The notes below the pieces were generated by a model. That model was not told where the DNA came from and did not search any database. It saw only the letters and a list, made by a program, of their open reading frames with translations. A stretch of 64,000 bases of DNA from Rhodoplanes sp. Z2-YC6860 (GTDB taxonomy: Bacteria > Pseudomonadota > Alphaproteobacteria > Rhizobiales > Xanthobacteraceae), in assembly GCF_001579845.1 (NCBI RefSeq), contig NZ_CP007440.1, positions 2,112,001-2,176,000 on the forward strand. Direction: 5' to 3'. Numbering within the stretch: the first letter of the stretch is position 1; every line of letters starts with the position of its first letter. The position numbers and the translations under genes are program-made. Positions 51,483-62,907 of this stretch are shown here, piece after piece.

Positions 51483-52655
51483 CTAGCGTTTCCAGAACAG
51501 CGCCACGATGGTCGTCATGATCGCCAGCATGCCGAGCACCAGCGCCAGCGAATAGGGCCATCCGCCGGCTTCATAGGCGTGTCCCGGGAGCCAGCCGCCG
51601 AAGGTGCCGCCGAAGTAGAACGACATCACGTAAAGGCCGACCGCAGCCGAGGTGCCGGTCTTGGCCGTGGTCGCGACGAAGCTCGTCGATGAGGCTTGGG
51701 TGAGGATGCCGCAGGTCGAGGCGATGATCAGGCACACAATGATGGCCGGCACCGACGGGATCAGGCTCAGCAGCATGCCCACAGCCCACACCGCGAACAC
51801 GCAGAGCACGAAGGTCTTGCGGCCGAGCCAGGCGATGGCCGGGCCGAGCCACAGCGCAGCCACTGAGCCGAACAGATAGACCACGAAGACCGAGCCGAGG
51901 AAGGCCGGCGATTTGTTGAACGGCGGCGCCGCGAGATGGAAGCTGAGATAGGTGAAGGTCGCGATGAAGTTGAACAGCACGCCGAAACCGACCGCATAGA
52001 TCGACAGCAGCAGCGGGTTGCGCAGATGCGCGACCATCTGGCGCAGCGACGTGCCGAGATTGCTGGCGCTGACGAACTTCTTCTCCGGCGTCAGCAGCCA
52101 CGTCACCATGACGAAGCAGATCACCGAGCCGCAAGCGAGCGCCAGAAAGCCGCCGCGCCAGCCGATATATTCTGTGAGCATGCCGGGCACGAAGCGCCCC
52201 AGGAAGCCGCCGACCGACGAGGCCGAGGCGTAGATGCCGAACACGGCGTTGGCCTCGTTGGGCGGGAACTCGCCGCCCACATAGGCGATGGTCACGGCGA
52301 AGATCGGCGGCAGCAGCAGGCCGTGGATGAAGCGCCAGAAGATGATCTGGTTGAGTGTCGGCGCCAGCGCCGTCATGGTGGCGGGAATGAGCAGCAGCGC
52401 CAGCGCGATGACGATCAGGCGCTTGCGCCCCAGCACATCGGACAGCGCGCCGGTGAACGGCGCGGTGACAGCGACAGCCAGTGTGCCGGCGGTGATCACC
52501 GGGCTGATATCGGCCGCGCCGACACCGAACTCCTGCGACATCATCGGCAGCACGGATTGTGGCGCGTAAAGATGCAGGAACGCGCCGATGGCGCAGAAGG
52601 CGACGGCGATGCGGCGTCGGTCGGCAAACATCCGTAGGACCATTCTTTGGACCAT
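51483..52655 (-). CDS. MFS transporter (YnfM/AraJ-like)
   Basis: The 390-residue membrane protein has twelve predicted helices and the motif GALSDVLGRKRLIVIALALLLIPA between helices 2 and 3. Its opening (MVQRMVLRMFADRRRIAVAFCAIGAFLHLYAPQSVLPMMSQEFGVGAADIS) and the final FYFGGTFGGWLPGHAYEAGGWPYSLAL match arabinose-efflux type permeases such as YnfM. A second ATG five codons on is also possible. It is divergent from the NIPSNAP gene and upstream of the LLM flavoprotein, so it may carry the substrate or product of that enzyme. Confidence 0.87.
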   Translation of the reverse strand: MVQRMVLRMFADRRRIAVAFCAIGAFLHLYAPQSVLPMMSQEFGVGAADISPVITAGTLAVAVTAPFTGALSDVLGRKRLIVIALALLLIPATMTALAPTLNQIIFWRFIHGLLLPPIFAVTIAYVGGEFPPNEANAVFGIYASASSVGGFLGRFVPGMLTEYIGWRGGFLALACGSVICFVMVTWLLTPEKKFVSASNLGTSLRQMVAHLRNPLLLSIYAVGFGVLFNFIATFTYLSFHLAAPPFNKSPAFLGSVFVVYLFGSVAALWLGPAIAWLGRKTFVLCVFAVWAVGMLLSLIPSVPAIIVCLIIASTCGILTQASSTSFVATTAKTGTSAAVGLYVMSFYFGGTFGGWLPGHAYEAGGWPYSLALVLGMLAIMTTIVALFWKR

Positions 52656-52783
52656 CGCCCGTGGGAGCGCAATTGGCTAGTGCCTGCGGCGCGGGAGGCT
52701 CTGACGCGCCGGCTATTGACCGCACGGCCCGGGCTTCGAACACTCGGTCCACGCGCCATCCGGGCGCCTTTGGGAGGATTTCA

Positions 52784-53104
52784 GTGATCGTCGACCACCG
52801 CACCTATCGCATCAAGCCCACCGGAATGCAGAAGCACCTCGACATCTACGGCGAGTTCGGCTTTGCGGCGCAGTCGCGCCACCTCGGCAAGCCGCATGCC
52901 TACATGTTCGCCGAGTCCGGCGACATGAACACGCTGGTGCACCAGTGGGTCTACGAGGACGCCGCCGACCGCGCCAAGCGCCGCGCCGCAATGATGGCCG
53001 ACCCCGAGTGGCAGATTTACCTCAAGAAGCTCGCCGAGTCGGAGCTCCTGGTCGACCAGCGCACCTCGCTGATGATCCCGACCAAGTTCGCACCGATGAA
53101 GTAG
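52784..53104 (+). CDS. NIPSNAP family protein
   Basis: GTG with GGGAGGA five bases upstream starts 106 residues (MIVDHRTYRIKPTGMQKHLDIYGEFGFAAQSRHLGKPHAYMFAESGDMNTLVHQWVYEDAADRAKRRAAMMADPEWQIYL). The ferredoxin-like dimer fold and the VHQWVYEDAADRAKRRAAM..DPEW stretch are NIPSNAP hallmarks. These proteins often sit with catabolic or CoA enzymes in proteobacteria; their role is unclear. The open frame further upstream lacks any family resemblance. It is just left of the IS110 element. Confidence 0.88.
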   Translation: MIVDHRTYRIKPTGMQKHLDIYGEFGFAAQSRHLGKPHAYMFAESGDMNTLVHQWVYEDAADRAKRRAAMMADPEWQIYLKKLAESELLVDQRTSLMIPTKFAPMK

Positions 53105-53148
53105 GATTGTTGAAGCAATCCACGCTTGGACGACATCGGCGGTCAGCT

Positions 53149-53182
53149 CCCTCTCCCCAGCGGGGAGAGGGTTGGGGTGAGC
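53149..53182. repeat. REP-like hairpin left of the IS110 element
   Basis: A 10-bp perfect stem CCCTCTCCCC/GGGGAGAGGG (53149-53158 and 53162-53171, loop AGC) is followed by TTGGGGTGAGC. It is the left flank of the IS110 element and probably part of its target. Confidence 0.75.
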
Positions 53183-53196
53183 GACTGTCTCGCGTG

Positions 53197-55515
<2,319 letters not shown>

Positions 55516-55568
55516 TTACGCATGGCTGCCACGTGCTATAACCGCCGCAAATGTGAGGGAGAGACGAA

Positions 55569-57257
55569 ATGCTGCGCGCCAATGACGGCACCCGCACCGG
55601 CGGTGAAATCCTGGTCGATCAATTGCTGGTTCATGGTGTGCAGCATGTGTTCTGCGTGCCGGGCGAGAGCTATCTCGCGGCGCTCGACGCATTCTACGAC
55701 CGGCCGATCAAGCTCACGGTCTGCCGCCAGGAGGGCGGCGCGACCATGGCGGCGGAAGCCATCGGCAAGGTGACCGGGCGGCCGGGCGTGGCCTTCGTCA
55801 CCCGCGGCCCTGGCGCCACCAATGCGTCGCCGGGCATCCACATCGCGCGGCAGGATTCCACGCCGCTGATCGTGTTCGTCGGACAGGTGGCGCGCGAGAT
55901 GCGCGACCGCGAGGCCTTCCAGGAACTCGACTATCGCGCGGTGTTCGGCACCATGGCCAAGTGGGCGACCGAGATCGACGACCCGGCGCGCATCCCGGAG
56001 ATCGTGTCGCGTGCCTTCTACACCGCCTGCAACGGCCGGCCCGGCCCGGTGGTGATCGCGTTGCCGGAGGACATGCTGGTCGAACGCGCGGCGGTGCCGG
56101 ACGCGCCGTCGTTCGAACCGGTCGAGACCTGGCCGGGCCTTGCCGACATGGCGAAGCTGCAGAAGCTTCTGTGGGCCGCGAAGTCGCCGATCGTGCTCGC
56201 CGGCGGCAGCCGCTGGTCGGAGCAGGCGACGGCGTCGCTCGCGCGCTTTGCCGAGCGCTTCGACGTGCCGGTCGCGACCACGTTCCGCCGGACGCATCTG
56301 ATCGACACGCTGCATCCGAGCTACGCGGGCGACGTCGGCCTCGGCATCAACCCGAAGCTGCTCGCGCGTATCAAGGCCTCGGATCTGATCGTGCTGATCG
56401 GCGGGCGCCTGAGCGAAATTCCCTCGCAGAGCTATTCGCTGCTCGACATTCCGGGGCCGCGCCAGACGCTGGTGCATGTGCACCCCGGCGCGGAAGAGCT
56501 CGGCCGCGTCTATCATCCGCATCTCGCGATCAATGCGGCGCCGACCGGCTTCGCGGCGGCTCTTGAAGGGTTGCAGCCGCCGAACGAGATCACCTGGCGC
56601 GCGGCGACCAAGGCGGCGCACGCCGACTATCTCGAATGGACCGAGAAGGCGACGCCGCAGCCCGGCGGCGTCAATCTCGGTGAAATCGTGGTCTGGTTGC
56701 GCGACAACCTGCCGCCGGATTCGTTCATCACCACCGGTGCCGGGAATTTCTCGGCCTGGGTGCATCGCTTCTATCGCTTCCGGCGGTTCGCCACCCACAT
56801 CGGCCCGTGCTCGGGCTCGATGGGCTACGGCGTGCCGTCGGCGCTCGGCGTCAAGCGCGCGTTCCCGGAGCGCACGGTGGTGTGCTTCGCGGGCGATGGT
56901 GACTTCCTGATGAACGGCCAGGAGTTCATGACCGCCGTGCAGTACGACATCCCGTTCATCATCGTGGTGGTCGATAACGGCACTTACGGCACCATCCGCA
57001 TGCACCAGGAGCGCGAATATCCGACCCGCGTCGTGGCGACCGAATTGAAGAATCCGGACTTTGCCGCCTATGCCAAGGCGTTCGGCGGCTTCGGCATCAT
57101 GGTGGACAAGACCGCGGACTTTGCCGCGGCCTTCCGCGCGGCGGAGAAATCCGGCAAGCCCTCGATCATCCACCTCAAGGTCGACACCAACGCCTCGACG
57201 CCGGGGATGACGCTGGAAGGCATCCGGCAGAAGTCGCTGACGAGCGCGAAGGCGTAG
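55569..57257 (+). CDS. Thiamine-pyrophosphate enzyme, acetolactate synthase-like
   Basis: The 562-residue protein follows GAGGGAGAG and begins LRANDGTRTGGEILVDQLLVHGVQHVFCVPGESYLAALDAFYDRPIKLTVCRQEGGATMAAEAIGKVTGRPGVAFVTRGPGATNASPG. The catalytic Glu lies in VPGESYL. The TPP-binding motif is GDGDFLMNGQEFMTAVQYDIPFIIVVVDN. The middle FAD-like domain of AHAS is present in sequence but may be vestigial. It could be an acetolactate synthase, a sulfoacetaldehyde acetyltransferase relative or an oxalyl-/benzoylformate-type decarboxylase. No small regulatory subunit follows, so it is probably catabolic rather than the ilvB of branched-chain synthesis. Confidence 0.9.
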   Translation: MLRANDGTRTGGEILVDQLLVHGVQHVFCVPGESYLAALDAFYDRPIKLTVCRQEGGATMAAEAIGKVTGRPGVAFVTRGPGATNASPGIHIARQDSTPLIVFVGQVAREMRDREAFQELDYRAVFGTMAKWATEIDDPARIPEIVSRAFYTACNGRPGPVVIALPEDMLVERAAVPDAPSFEPVETWPGLADMAKLQKLLWAAKSPIVLAGGSRWSEQATASLARFAERFDVPVATTFRRTHLIDTLHPSYAGDVGLGINPKLLARIKASDLIVLIGGRLSEIPSQSYSLLDIPGPRQTLVHVHPGAEELGRVYHPHLAINAAPTGFAAALEGLQPPNEITWRAATKAAHADYLEWTEKATPQPGGVNLGEIVVWLRDNLPPDSFITTGAGNFSAWVHRFYRFRRFATHIGPCSGSMGYGVPSALGVKRAFPERTVVCFAGDGDFLMNGQEFMTAVQYDIPFIIVVVDNGTYGTIRMHQEREYPTRVVATELKNPDFAAYAKAFGGFGIMVDKTADFAAAFRAAEKSGKPSIIHLKVDTNASTPGMTLEGIRQKSLTSAKA

Positions 57258-57270
57258 CAAGTGCGGCAGG

Positions 57271-57390
57271 TGTCCCGGGCGCAGTGCAGCGCGAAGCGGT
57301 GCACTGCAGACCCGGGACCCCGGTTTGTCTCGTAAGAAACCGGGACCTCGCGTCTGCGGCGCACCACTCGCTACGCTCGCGCTGCGCCGC
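57271..57390. repeat. Compound hairpins between convergent genes
   Basis: Three nested or adjacent inverted repeats occur in the gap: TCCCGGG/CCCGGGA with inner GCAGTGCA/TGCACTGC (57273-57317), then CCCGGTTT/AAACCGGG (about 57319-57343), then GCGGCGCA/TGCGCCGC (57356-57363, 57383-57390). The type is common in Bradyrhizobium-like genomes and may serve as a two-way terminator for the TPP enzyme and the SsuA-like gene. Confidence 0.75.
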
Positions 57391-57416
57391 GCGCGGGGAA
57401 CGCCGCAGCCATCGAG

Positions 57417-58424
57417 CTACTTCAGCCGCGCCGCGGCCTCCTTCACGATGCTCAGGTCGGCGTATTTGTTGACGTCGATCGGCGCGCGGATGAAGCCCAG
57501 CGCCCGCGTCGCCTCGACGTTGGCCTGCAGCGCCGTCATGTCCGGCATCAGGTTGCCGTTGCGCGCGTAGTCCTGCGCGGTGAACAGCCAGGAAAACCGT
57601 TCCGGAGGAATCTTGGTGAGCCGCGACGCGATCTGCACCGCCTCGTCGTGATTGGCCGGGTCGAGATACCAGCGCACCACGCGCAGCGCGTCCTCCATGA
57701 AGTCGACCAGGGCAGCGCGGTTCTTGTCGATGAAGCTTTTCCGCGCGGTCCACACGATCATCTGCGTGATGCCGAACGCGTCACGCTGCGTGAACAGCAC
57801 GCGGCCCTTCTCGCGCAGCTCGGGATCGTACTGGAACGGCACCACGCTGCAGATCAGGTCGGTCTTCTTTTCGAGCAGCATCGCCTTCTGCGCCGGCAGC
57901 GGCGCCTCGATGTGGGTGTAGTCGCGCTTGTCCTCGAGGCCGTGCTTCTTCAGCATCGCGCGCATCGCGATGTCGACCGCAGCTCCCGCGGCGTTGCTCG
58001 ACACCACCTTGCCCTTGAGGTCTTCGACCTTCTGGATCGGGCTGTCCTTCAGCACGAAGTACTGCGTCGTCGATGCACCGGGCACGCCGTCCTGGAACTG
58101 ATCGGAAATGATTCGCAGATCGTCCATCCCGGCGTTCTGGATCGCGATGCCGAGCGACGAGTACGAGTGATTGCCGATCTCGATTTCGTTCGCGGCCATC
58201 GCCTGCACCAGCGCCGGTGTGCCGTTCACGCGCACCACTTCGAGCGTGTAGGACTTGCCGTTGTGCTTCAGCAGTTCAGGCTTCTCGGGGAGAAGCGGCG
58301 CCCAGTCCGATGGCGCGACGACATAGCTCACGCGGATCTTCACCGGCTCGGCAAACGCCACGCCCGCCACGAGCGTGGCGGCAAGAACCGGCAGAGCGAG
58401 TTTCAGAATTCGAACTTGTCGCAC
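57417..58424 (-). CDS. SsuA/NitT-TauT type ABC solute-binding protein
   Basis: GTG with GGGAGG five bases upstream starts 335 residues (MRQVRILKLALPVLAATLVAGVAFAEPVKIRVSYVVAPSDWAPLLPEKPELLKHNGKSYTLEVVRVNGTPALVQAMAANEIEIGNHSYSSLGIAIQNAG). The signal ends VAFA. The two-lobed NMT1/SsuA fold shows KVEDLKGKVVSSNAAGAAVDIAMRAMLKKHG and CSVVPFQYDPELREKGRVLFTQRDAFG. Family ligands are sulfonates, nitrate, taurine or thiamine precursors. No ABC ATPase or permease gene is near, so it is an orphan. It converges with the TPP enzyme. Confidence 0.9.
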   Translation of the reverse strand: MRQVRILKLALPVLAATLVAGVAFAEPVKIRVSYVVAPSDWAPLLPEKPELLKHNGKSYTLEVVRVNGTPALVQAMAANEIEIGNHSYSSLGIAIQNAGMDDLRIISDQFQDGVPGASTTQYFVLKDSPIQKVEDLKGKVVSSNAAGAAVDIAMRAMLKKHGLEDKRDYTHIEAPLPAQKAMLLEKKTDLICSVVPFQYDPELREKGRVLFTQRDAFGITQMIVWTARKSFIDKNRAALVDFMEDALRVVRWYLDPANHDEAVQIASRLTKIPPERFSWLFTAQDYARNGNLMPDMTALQANVEATRALGFIRAPIDVNKYADLSIVKEAAARLK

Positions 58425-58557
58425 TTGGGCCTCCCGCCAGAACTTTTGATTTTGGCGAAAGCCTATCACCGCGGTTGGCCGCTGCATCGGCAAAAACTGT
58501 GCAATGAAGTGCCGTGGACTTCGCCTTCAACCAGCCGATGCTTGCAATTGCGAACAA

Positions 58558-58579
58558 GACTCTGAATCATAGTTCAGTC
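58558..58579. promoter_or_regulatory. Candidate TetR operator
   Basis: CTGAA (58562-58566) and TTCAG (58573-58577) form a 5-bp inverted repeat around TCATAG, with outer GAC and GTC extending it. It lies about 25 bases upstream of the TetR ATG and probably within its promoter. Confidence 0.45.
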
Positions 58580-58602
58580 TTTCGAATCGGGGCGTCGTTT
58601 CA

Positions 58603-59268
58603 ATGGCCTACCGCCGCACGGCTAACGTGGTCCGCAGGCTGAATGCGCGCCACGACGCGATCGTGACCGCGGCGCGGGAGGCGGCCGCCGAGGGCGGCAT
58701 GGCGGCGGTCCAGATCGTGCCGGTCGCCGAGCGGGCAGGCGTCGCGGCCGGGACCGTCTATCGCTATTTCCCGGCCAAGATCGATCTGGTCGGCGCGCTG
58801 GTGGAAGCCGTGGCCGAGCGCGAGATCGAGGCGGTGCGAAGCGCCGCGGACGCCGCGCCGGGTCCGCTGTCAGCGCTGGTCGCCGCGATCGCAACTTTCA
58901 GCGCTCGCGCGCTGCGGCATCGGCGTCTGGCCTGGGCGATGATCGGTGAGCCGGTCGACAACGAGGTCGATCAGTTCAGGCAGAATTATCGCAAGGTCCT
59001 GGCCGGCAAGATCGAGGCGCGCATCCGCGCGGCGATCGATGGCAAGCACCTGCCGGAGCAGGATGCCGGGCTCGCGGCGGCCGCGGTGGTCGGCGCGATG
59101 CTGGAAGGCCTGATCGGCCCGCTCGCACCCGAGGCGGCCGACGATCCGGCGCGCACCCGCGACACCGTACAGGCGCTCATTCTGTTCACACTGCGCGGGC
59201 TTGGCGTCGTCGATGCCCGCGCCCGCGGTCTCGTGGTCCAGGCGAAGCTTCCAGCCGACAGCGATTAG
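58603..59268 (+). CDS. TetR-family transcriptional regulator
   Basis: The 221-residue regulator has its helix-turn-helix in HDAIVTAAREAAAEGGMAAVQIVPVAERAGVAAGTVYRYFPAKIDLVGALVEAVAEREIEAV (about residues 18-75). The C-terminal ligand domain is helical with FSARALRHRRLAWAMIGEPVDNEVDQFR and ends with TVQALILFTLRGLGV. This resembles the regulators of fatty acid or sterol genes (TetR_C_33-like). Its stop overlaps the stop of the convergent radical SAM gene by four bases. A small inverted repeat upstream is a candidate operator. Its target could be itself and the neighbouring genes. Confidence 0.88.
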   Translation: MAYRRTANVVRRLNARHDAIVTAAREAAAEGGMAAVQIVPVAERAGVAAGTVYRYFPAKIDLVGALVEAVAEREIEAVRSAADAAPGPLSALVAAIATFSARALRHRRLAWAMIGEPVDNEVDQFRQNYRKVLAGKIEARIRAAIDGKHLPEQDAGLAAAAVVGAMLEGLIGPLAPEAADDPARTRDTVQALILFTLRGLGVVDARARGLVVQAKLPADSD

Positions 59269-61076
59269 GGCGCTCGGGCGAAGGAGCGTCCTGCCGGCGT
59301 GGTCAATTCTTTGATCTTGCGAGCGTGTTCGACGGCCACCTGAGCGGCTTTGCTGTGCGTCAAGAGCTGCAAGCCGGCGGCATCATCTGCTTCAACCGGG
59401 GCAATCGCCGTGTCGACATAGGTGTGGCGTTTCGGATCTTTTTTGATCGTACGGCGCAACCCGTCGATCCAAAGCCATAGCCGCGCGAACTGCAACATCT
59501 TGATCGCAGATTCAGCCGCGTATCGTGGGTAGAACAGCCAGACTGGCTCAAGCGGCATCGCCGGACGGCGATCCCTGCGGTGCTTGATCCTGATAATGCC
59601 ACTCTGCAGCGGGTGAACTTTCTCGATCGCGACCATTGATGAAAACATGAACAGCATCGACGCGAGACGCGAAATGCCGGTGTTCGTCGCCGCGGCGCGC
59701 CGCAACAGGCGTTCGATGTGCTCGCGCGAATAATAACTCGACCATGCGCGCGCATAGGTCTGCTCCCAGGCGTCACGGCTCATGCGTGGATGCGCCGTGA
59801 CAACGTGCTCGACGTCATAGCGGTTCATATCCGCGTCCATCGCGACGCCCTTGTTGAAAAGGACCTTGTGGTCTTCGGATCCCGGCAGCGGCGTCAGACA
59901 GAAAAATTCGAGGATGTCCAACGGCAACTCGCGCTGGATGATCGCGATATCCTCTGCAATGCTCTCGGGCGTGTCGTTCGGGAAGCCGAGAATATATCCG
60001 GCGTAGGTGATGACGCCGGTCCGCTTCCAGGCCCGCAGCATTTCCCGGTACTCGGTGATCTTGTTCTGCCGCTTTTTGGCTGCCGCGAGATTTTCCGGGT
60101 TGATGCTTTCGAGCCCCAGGAACACGCGTGCGGTGCCTGCCGCCTGGGCTTTTTCGATGAAGCCGGGAATCTTGTGGCAAAGCGTATCCACCTGAATGAT
60201 GAGCTTGATATCGATCTTTCCGGACGCGGTGAACTCCCTGCGCAAGGCGCTGAGCCGGTCCAGAATCGCTTCCCAATCCTTGTTTCGCGCGAAATTGTCG
60301 TCGGTCACGAAGAACCAGTTGACGCCCTGGGCAACGTTCTCGCGCACGATTCTTTCGATATCGTCGGCATCGCGCCCGCGCGATTTGCGGCCCTGCACAT
60401 TGATGATGGTGCAGAATGAACACTGATAAGGACAACCGCGTCCTGCATCGAAGCTGGTCTGTTTCGCATAGGTGCGCTTGAGAAAATCGTAGGGCAACAC
60501 CGGCGTCGGCGCGCCTTGGAGCGAAGGCAAATCGTTCAGGTGGTTATAGATCGGCTTCAATGCGCCTCGCGCGGCGTCGGCGAGCAGCCCGTCGCAGCGC
60601 CCTTCCAGTTCGCCGGCATAAAGGGTGACGCCAAGGTCGATCGCTTCCTGCAGATCGGGCTGGATCCGCGGCAACATCGCGAGACACCCGGAGACGTGAA
60701 AGCCGCCGATGGCCACCGAAATTCCAGCCGCGCGCAGCGGCCGCGCGATGTCCATCGCACGCGGAAACTGGTTGGACTGCACGCCGACCAGAAACACCAG
60801 ACCGAAATGACCCTCCGCGCGAAACCGCTCGATGAGTCGATCGATTCGGATGCGCGTGTTGATCTCGTCCGCGACGCTGATGTCGATTGGCGTGTCCGCC
60901 CCAAGGACATTTCGACGGCGACTGTCTTCGACCAGGCTATAGACGACGGCGAGCGAGTTCGATGCAACGAAGGACCGGAACCATTGAATGACGTAACCCT
61001 CGTCGTCGTAGTGCGACGGCTTGATCAGAGCGACCTGGAATCGCCTTGCCGCACGAGATCGATGGTCCGACGGCAT
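59265..61076 (-). CDS. B12-binding domain radical SAM protein
   Basis: The 603-residue protein has an N-terminal part with cobalamin-binding-like strands (GLVFLVGVQSNQFPRAMDIARPLRAAGISVAIGGFHVSG, about residues 92-130) and a radical SAM domain with the cluster motif GCPYQCSFC (Cys215, Cys219, Cys222), followed by YILGFPNDTPESIAEDIAIIQRELPLDILEFFCLTPLPGSEDH. The C-terminal 150 residues are basic with an aromatic-rich stretch, PVWLFYPRYAAESAIKMLQFARLWLW, perhaps a membrane contact. Family members methylate unactivated carbons in lipids (hopanoid-type) or natural products. The classical DxHxxG of cobalamin binding is not seen in the first part, so cobalamin use is uncertain. Confidence 0.88.
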   Translation of the reverse strand: MPSDHRSRAARRFQVALIKPSHYDDEGYVIQWFRSFVASNSLAVVYSLVEDSRRRNVLGADTPIDISVADEINTRIRIDRLIERFRAEGHFGLVFLVGVQSNQFPRAMDIARPLRAAGISVAIGGFHVSGCLAMLPRIQPDLQEAIDLGVTLYAGELEGRCDGLLADAARGALKPIYNHLNDLPSLQGAPTPVLPYDFLKRTYAKQTSFDAGRGCPYQCSFCTIINVQGRKSRGRDADDIERIVRENVAQGVNWFFVTDDNFARNKDWEAILDRLSALRREFTASGKIDIKLIIQVDTLCHKIPGFIEKAQAAGTARVFLGLESINPENLAAAKKRQNKITEYREMLRAWKRTGVITYAGYILGFPNDTPESIAEDIAIIQRELPLDILEFFCLTPLPGSEDHKVLFNKGVAMDADMNRYDVEHVVTAHPRMSRDAWEQTYARAWSSYYSREHIERLLRRAAATNTGISRLASMLFMFSSMVAIEKVHPLQSGIIRIKHRRDRRPAMPLEPVWLFYPRYAAESAIKMLQFARLWLWIDGLRRTIKKDPKRHTYVDTAIAPVEADDAAGLQLLTHSKAAQVAVEHARKIKELTTPAGRSFARAP

Positions 61077-61194
61077 CGAAATCCGTCCCCCAAGCTGAAA
61101 TTGTCCGTCGCAAGCTGGGCGGCTTGGCGCGCCAACAGACGGTCGGGCCCGGCCGGACCCGACTTAGTCTTATCTCACCGGACGGGGCGGATGG

Positions 61195-62307
61195 CTACTG
61201 CACGGTCGCTTCGGCGAGCCATTCGGTCACGGCGCTGAGCGCCTGGGCGCGTCCCCTCGCAGGACCGTGCTGCTCGTAGACTGCCATCTGCGTGTCGGCC
61301 GACGTGCCGGAGCCGACGATGATCGCGCAGCGCTCCATCTCGGTGCGGCAACCGAGCGACTCGGCGTCCACCGCCGTCTCCTCGATCACCTGGTTGGTGA
61401 AGTCCGCGATGGTGATCGCGCCATTGTCGCCGACGAACGTGCCGTGCACGCCGTAGCGCTGAGCCCGCCACTTGTTCTCCACGACGATGGCGCGCTTCAC
61501 CGCGTCGATGTCGCGGTTGAGCTGCGGATTGCGCGTGAGCCGCAGCGCGAGGGAGCGCCACAGCGCGGCGATCGCAATCGAATCGTCGACCCGCGTCGGA
61601 CAGTCCGGCGCGCGCAATTCCAGCGTCGGATGCTTGAGCGAGGGCCGCATCGACCACCACACATAGCTCGCATCCTGCATCACCCCGGCCTTCACCAGCG
61701 CATCGACGTAAGCCTCGAACTCGTCCTTGTTGCGAAAGAGCTCGGGCACGCCGGTGCGTGGCAACTCGTCGTAAGCCGCGAGGCGGTAACCCTTCAGCCC
61801 GGTCGGCCGCGAGCGCCAGAACGGCGATGATGTCGACAGCGCGATGAACAACGGCAGATAGGGCAGCATCCGCGTCATGACGTCGACGCGCTCGTCCGGA
61901 TCGGGCAATTCGACATGCACATGCAGGCCGCACAGCATGTTGCGCTGCCCGATCATCTGCAGATCGTCCATCACCGCGTCATAGCGCTCGCCCTCGGACT
62001 GCTGCGACCAGCCCCAGTCGGCGGTCGGATGCGTGCCGGCCGCAAGAATCGCCAGCCCATGGTCGGCTGCGATCTTCGCCACCGTCTGGCGCAGGTGGCG
62101 CAGTTCCGCATGTGCGGTGCGGATGTCGCGATGCGGGAGCGTCGCGACCTCGATCTGCGACTGCAAGAATTCGCCTTCGACTTGGTCGTTGGTCGCGGCC
62201 TTGGCGGCGCGCAGAAACGCCTCCGGCATGGCGCGCGTCGGCATCTTGGTCTCGGCGTTGACCAGGAAGTATTCTTCCTCGATGCCAAATGAAAAATTAT
62301 CCCTCAT
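61195..62307 (-). CDS. Carboxylate-amine ligase, YbdK (GCS2) family
   Basis: The 370-residue protein begins MRDNFSFGIEEEYFLVNAETKMPTRAMPEAFLRAAKAA with GGAG five bases upstream. It shows the GCS2 hallmarks FGIEEEYFLV, QIEVATLPHRDIRTAHAELRHLRQ, NMLCGLHVHVELPDPDERVDVMTRMLPYLPLFIALSTSSPFW and SYVWWSMRPSLKHPTLELRAPDCPTRVDDSIAIAALWRSL. Such ligases join glutamate to cysteine weakly or to other amines. It stands alone, minus strand, downstream of the cytochrome c gene. Glutathione synthesis in these organisms is normally by GshA, so this copy is likely for another compound. Confidence 0.9.
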   Translation of the reverse strand: MRDNFSFGIEEEYFLVNAETKMPTRAMPEAFLRAAKAATNDQVEGEFLQSQIEVATLPHRDIRTAHAELRHLRQTVAKIAADHGLAILAAGTHPTADWGWSQQSEGERYDAVMDDLQMIGQRNMLCGLHVHVELPDPDERVDVMTRMLPYLPLFIALSTSSPFWRSRPTGLKGYRLAAYDELPRTGVPELFRNKDEFEAYVDALVKAGVMQDASYVWWSMRPSLKHPTLELRAPDCPTRVDDSIAIAALWRSLALRLTRNPQLNRDIDAVKRAIVVENKWRAQRYGVHGTFVGDNGAITIADFTNQVIEETAVDAESLGCRTEMERCAIIVGSGTSADTQMAVYEQHGPARGRAQALSAVTEWLAEATVQ

Positions 62308-62526
62308 GCCCACTCCGGCGGTTCTCCGACGTGAAGCTTGCAGTGGCTCGGTCGCTGTTTTCGGACTGCGGCTTCTCAACTGCACAAAAGGTTCCAACGA
62401 TTCGATGAGGCGCCCGGTGTTAACGCACCCGGCTCGCTAGAACTGCCGAGGCTCAAAAACGTTCCGCGCGCCCCAAGGGACGCGCGGACATTGCGAAAAA
62501 TCGTCGATTCGAACGGTTTGCAGCCG

Positions 62527-62907
62527 TTATTTGCTGCCGTCGGCCTTGAATTGCTTCAGATAGGCCCAGAGGTTGGCAATTTCCGCGTCGTTCTTGATGC
62601 CGGCAAAGGCCATCTTGGTGCCGGGCACGCGGGTCATTGGATTCTGGATGTATTCCTTGAACGTCTGCTCGTTCCAGGTGATCTCGGCCTTCTTGTTGGC
62701 TTCGCTGTAATTGTAGTCGGGCGCGGTGCCGGACTTGCGGCCGTCGATGCCGTTCAGCACCGGGCCGATCTTGTTGCGGGCGTCTTCGCCGACCGAATGG
62801 CATGGTCCGCATTTGCGGAATGACTGCTCGCCCGCGGCAAGATCCTGCGCGTGCGCAATTCCCACGGTGGCAGCGAGAATCGCGCCGCCCAATACCAGCA
62901 ATCTCAT
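62527..62907 (-). CDS. Class I cytochrome c (cytochrome c2-like)
   Basis: The 126-residue protein has a signal peptide (MRLLVLGGAILAATVGIAHA) and a single heme site CGPCH at residues 33-37. The axial Met is in VPGTKMAFAGIKN (about Met100), with the C-terminal helix NDAEIANLWAYLKQFKADG. It is the c2/cytochrome c family that carries electrons between the bc1 complex and oxidases or photosynthetic reaction centres in the periplasm. The start follows GGAGAAACCC. It lies about 110 bases from the divergent glcD-like gene. Confidence 0.94.
   Translation of the reverse strand: MRLLVLGGAILAATVGIAHAQDLAAGEQSFRKCGPCHSVGEDARNKIGPVLNGIDGRKSGTAPDYNYSEANKKAEITWNEQTFKEYIQNPMTRVPGTKMAFAGIKNDAEIANLWAYLKQFKADGSK

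Noticed and set aside
55569-57257. Biosynthetic acetolactate synthase IlvB
   Set aside because: No ilvH small subunit or ilvC follows, and its neighbours are solute-binding proteins, so a catabolic TPP enzyme is more likely.
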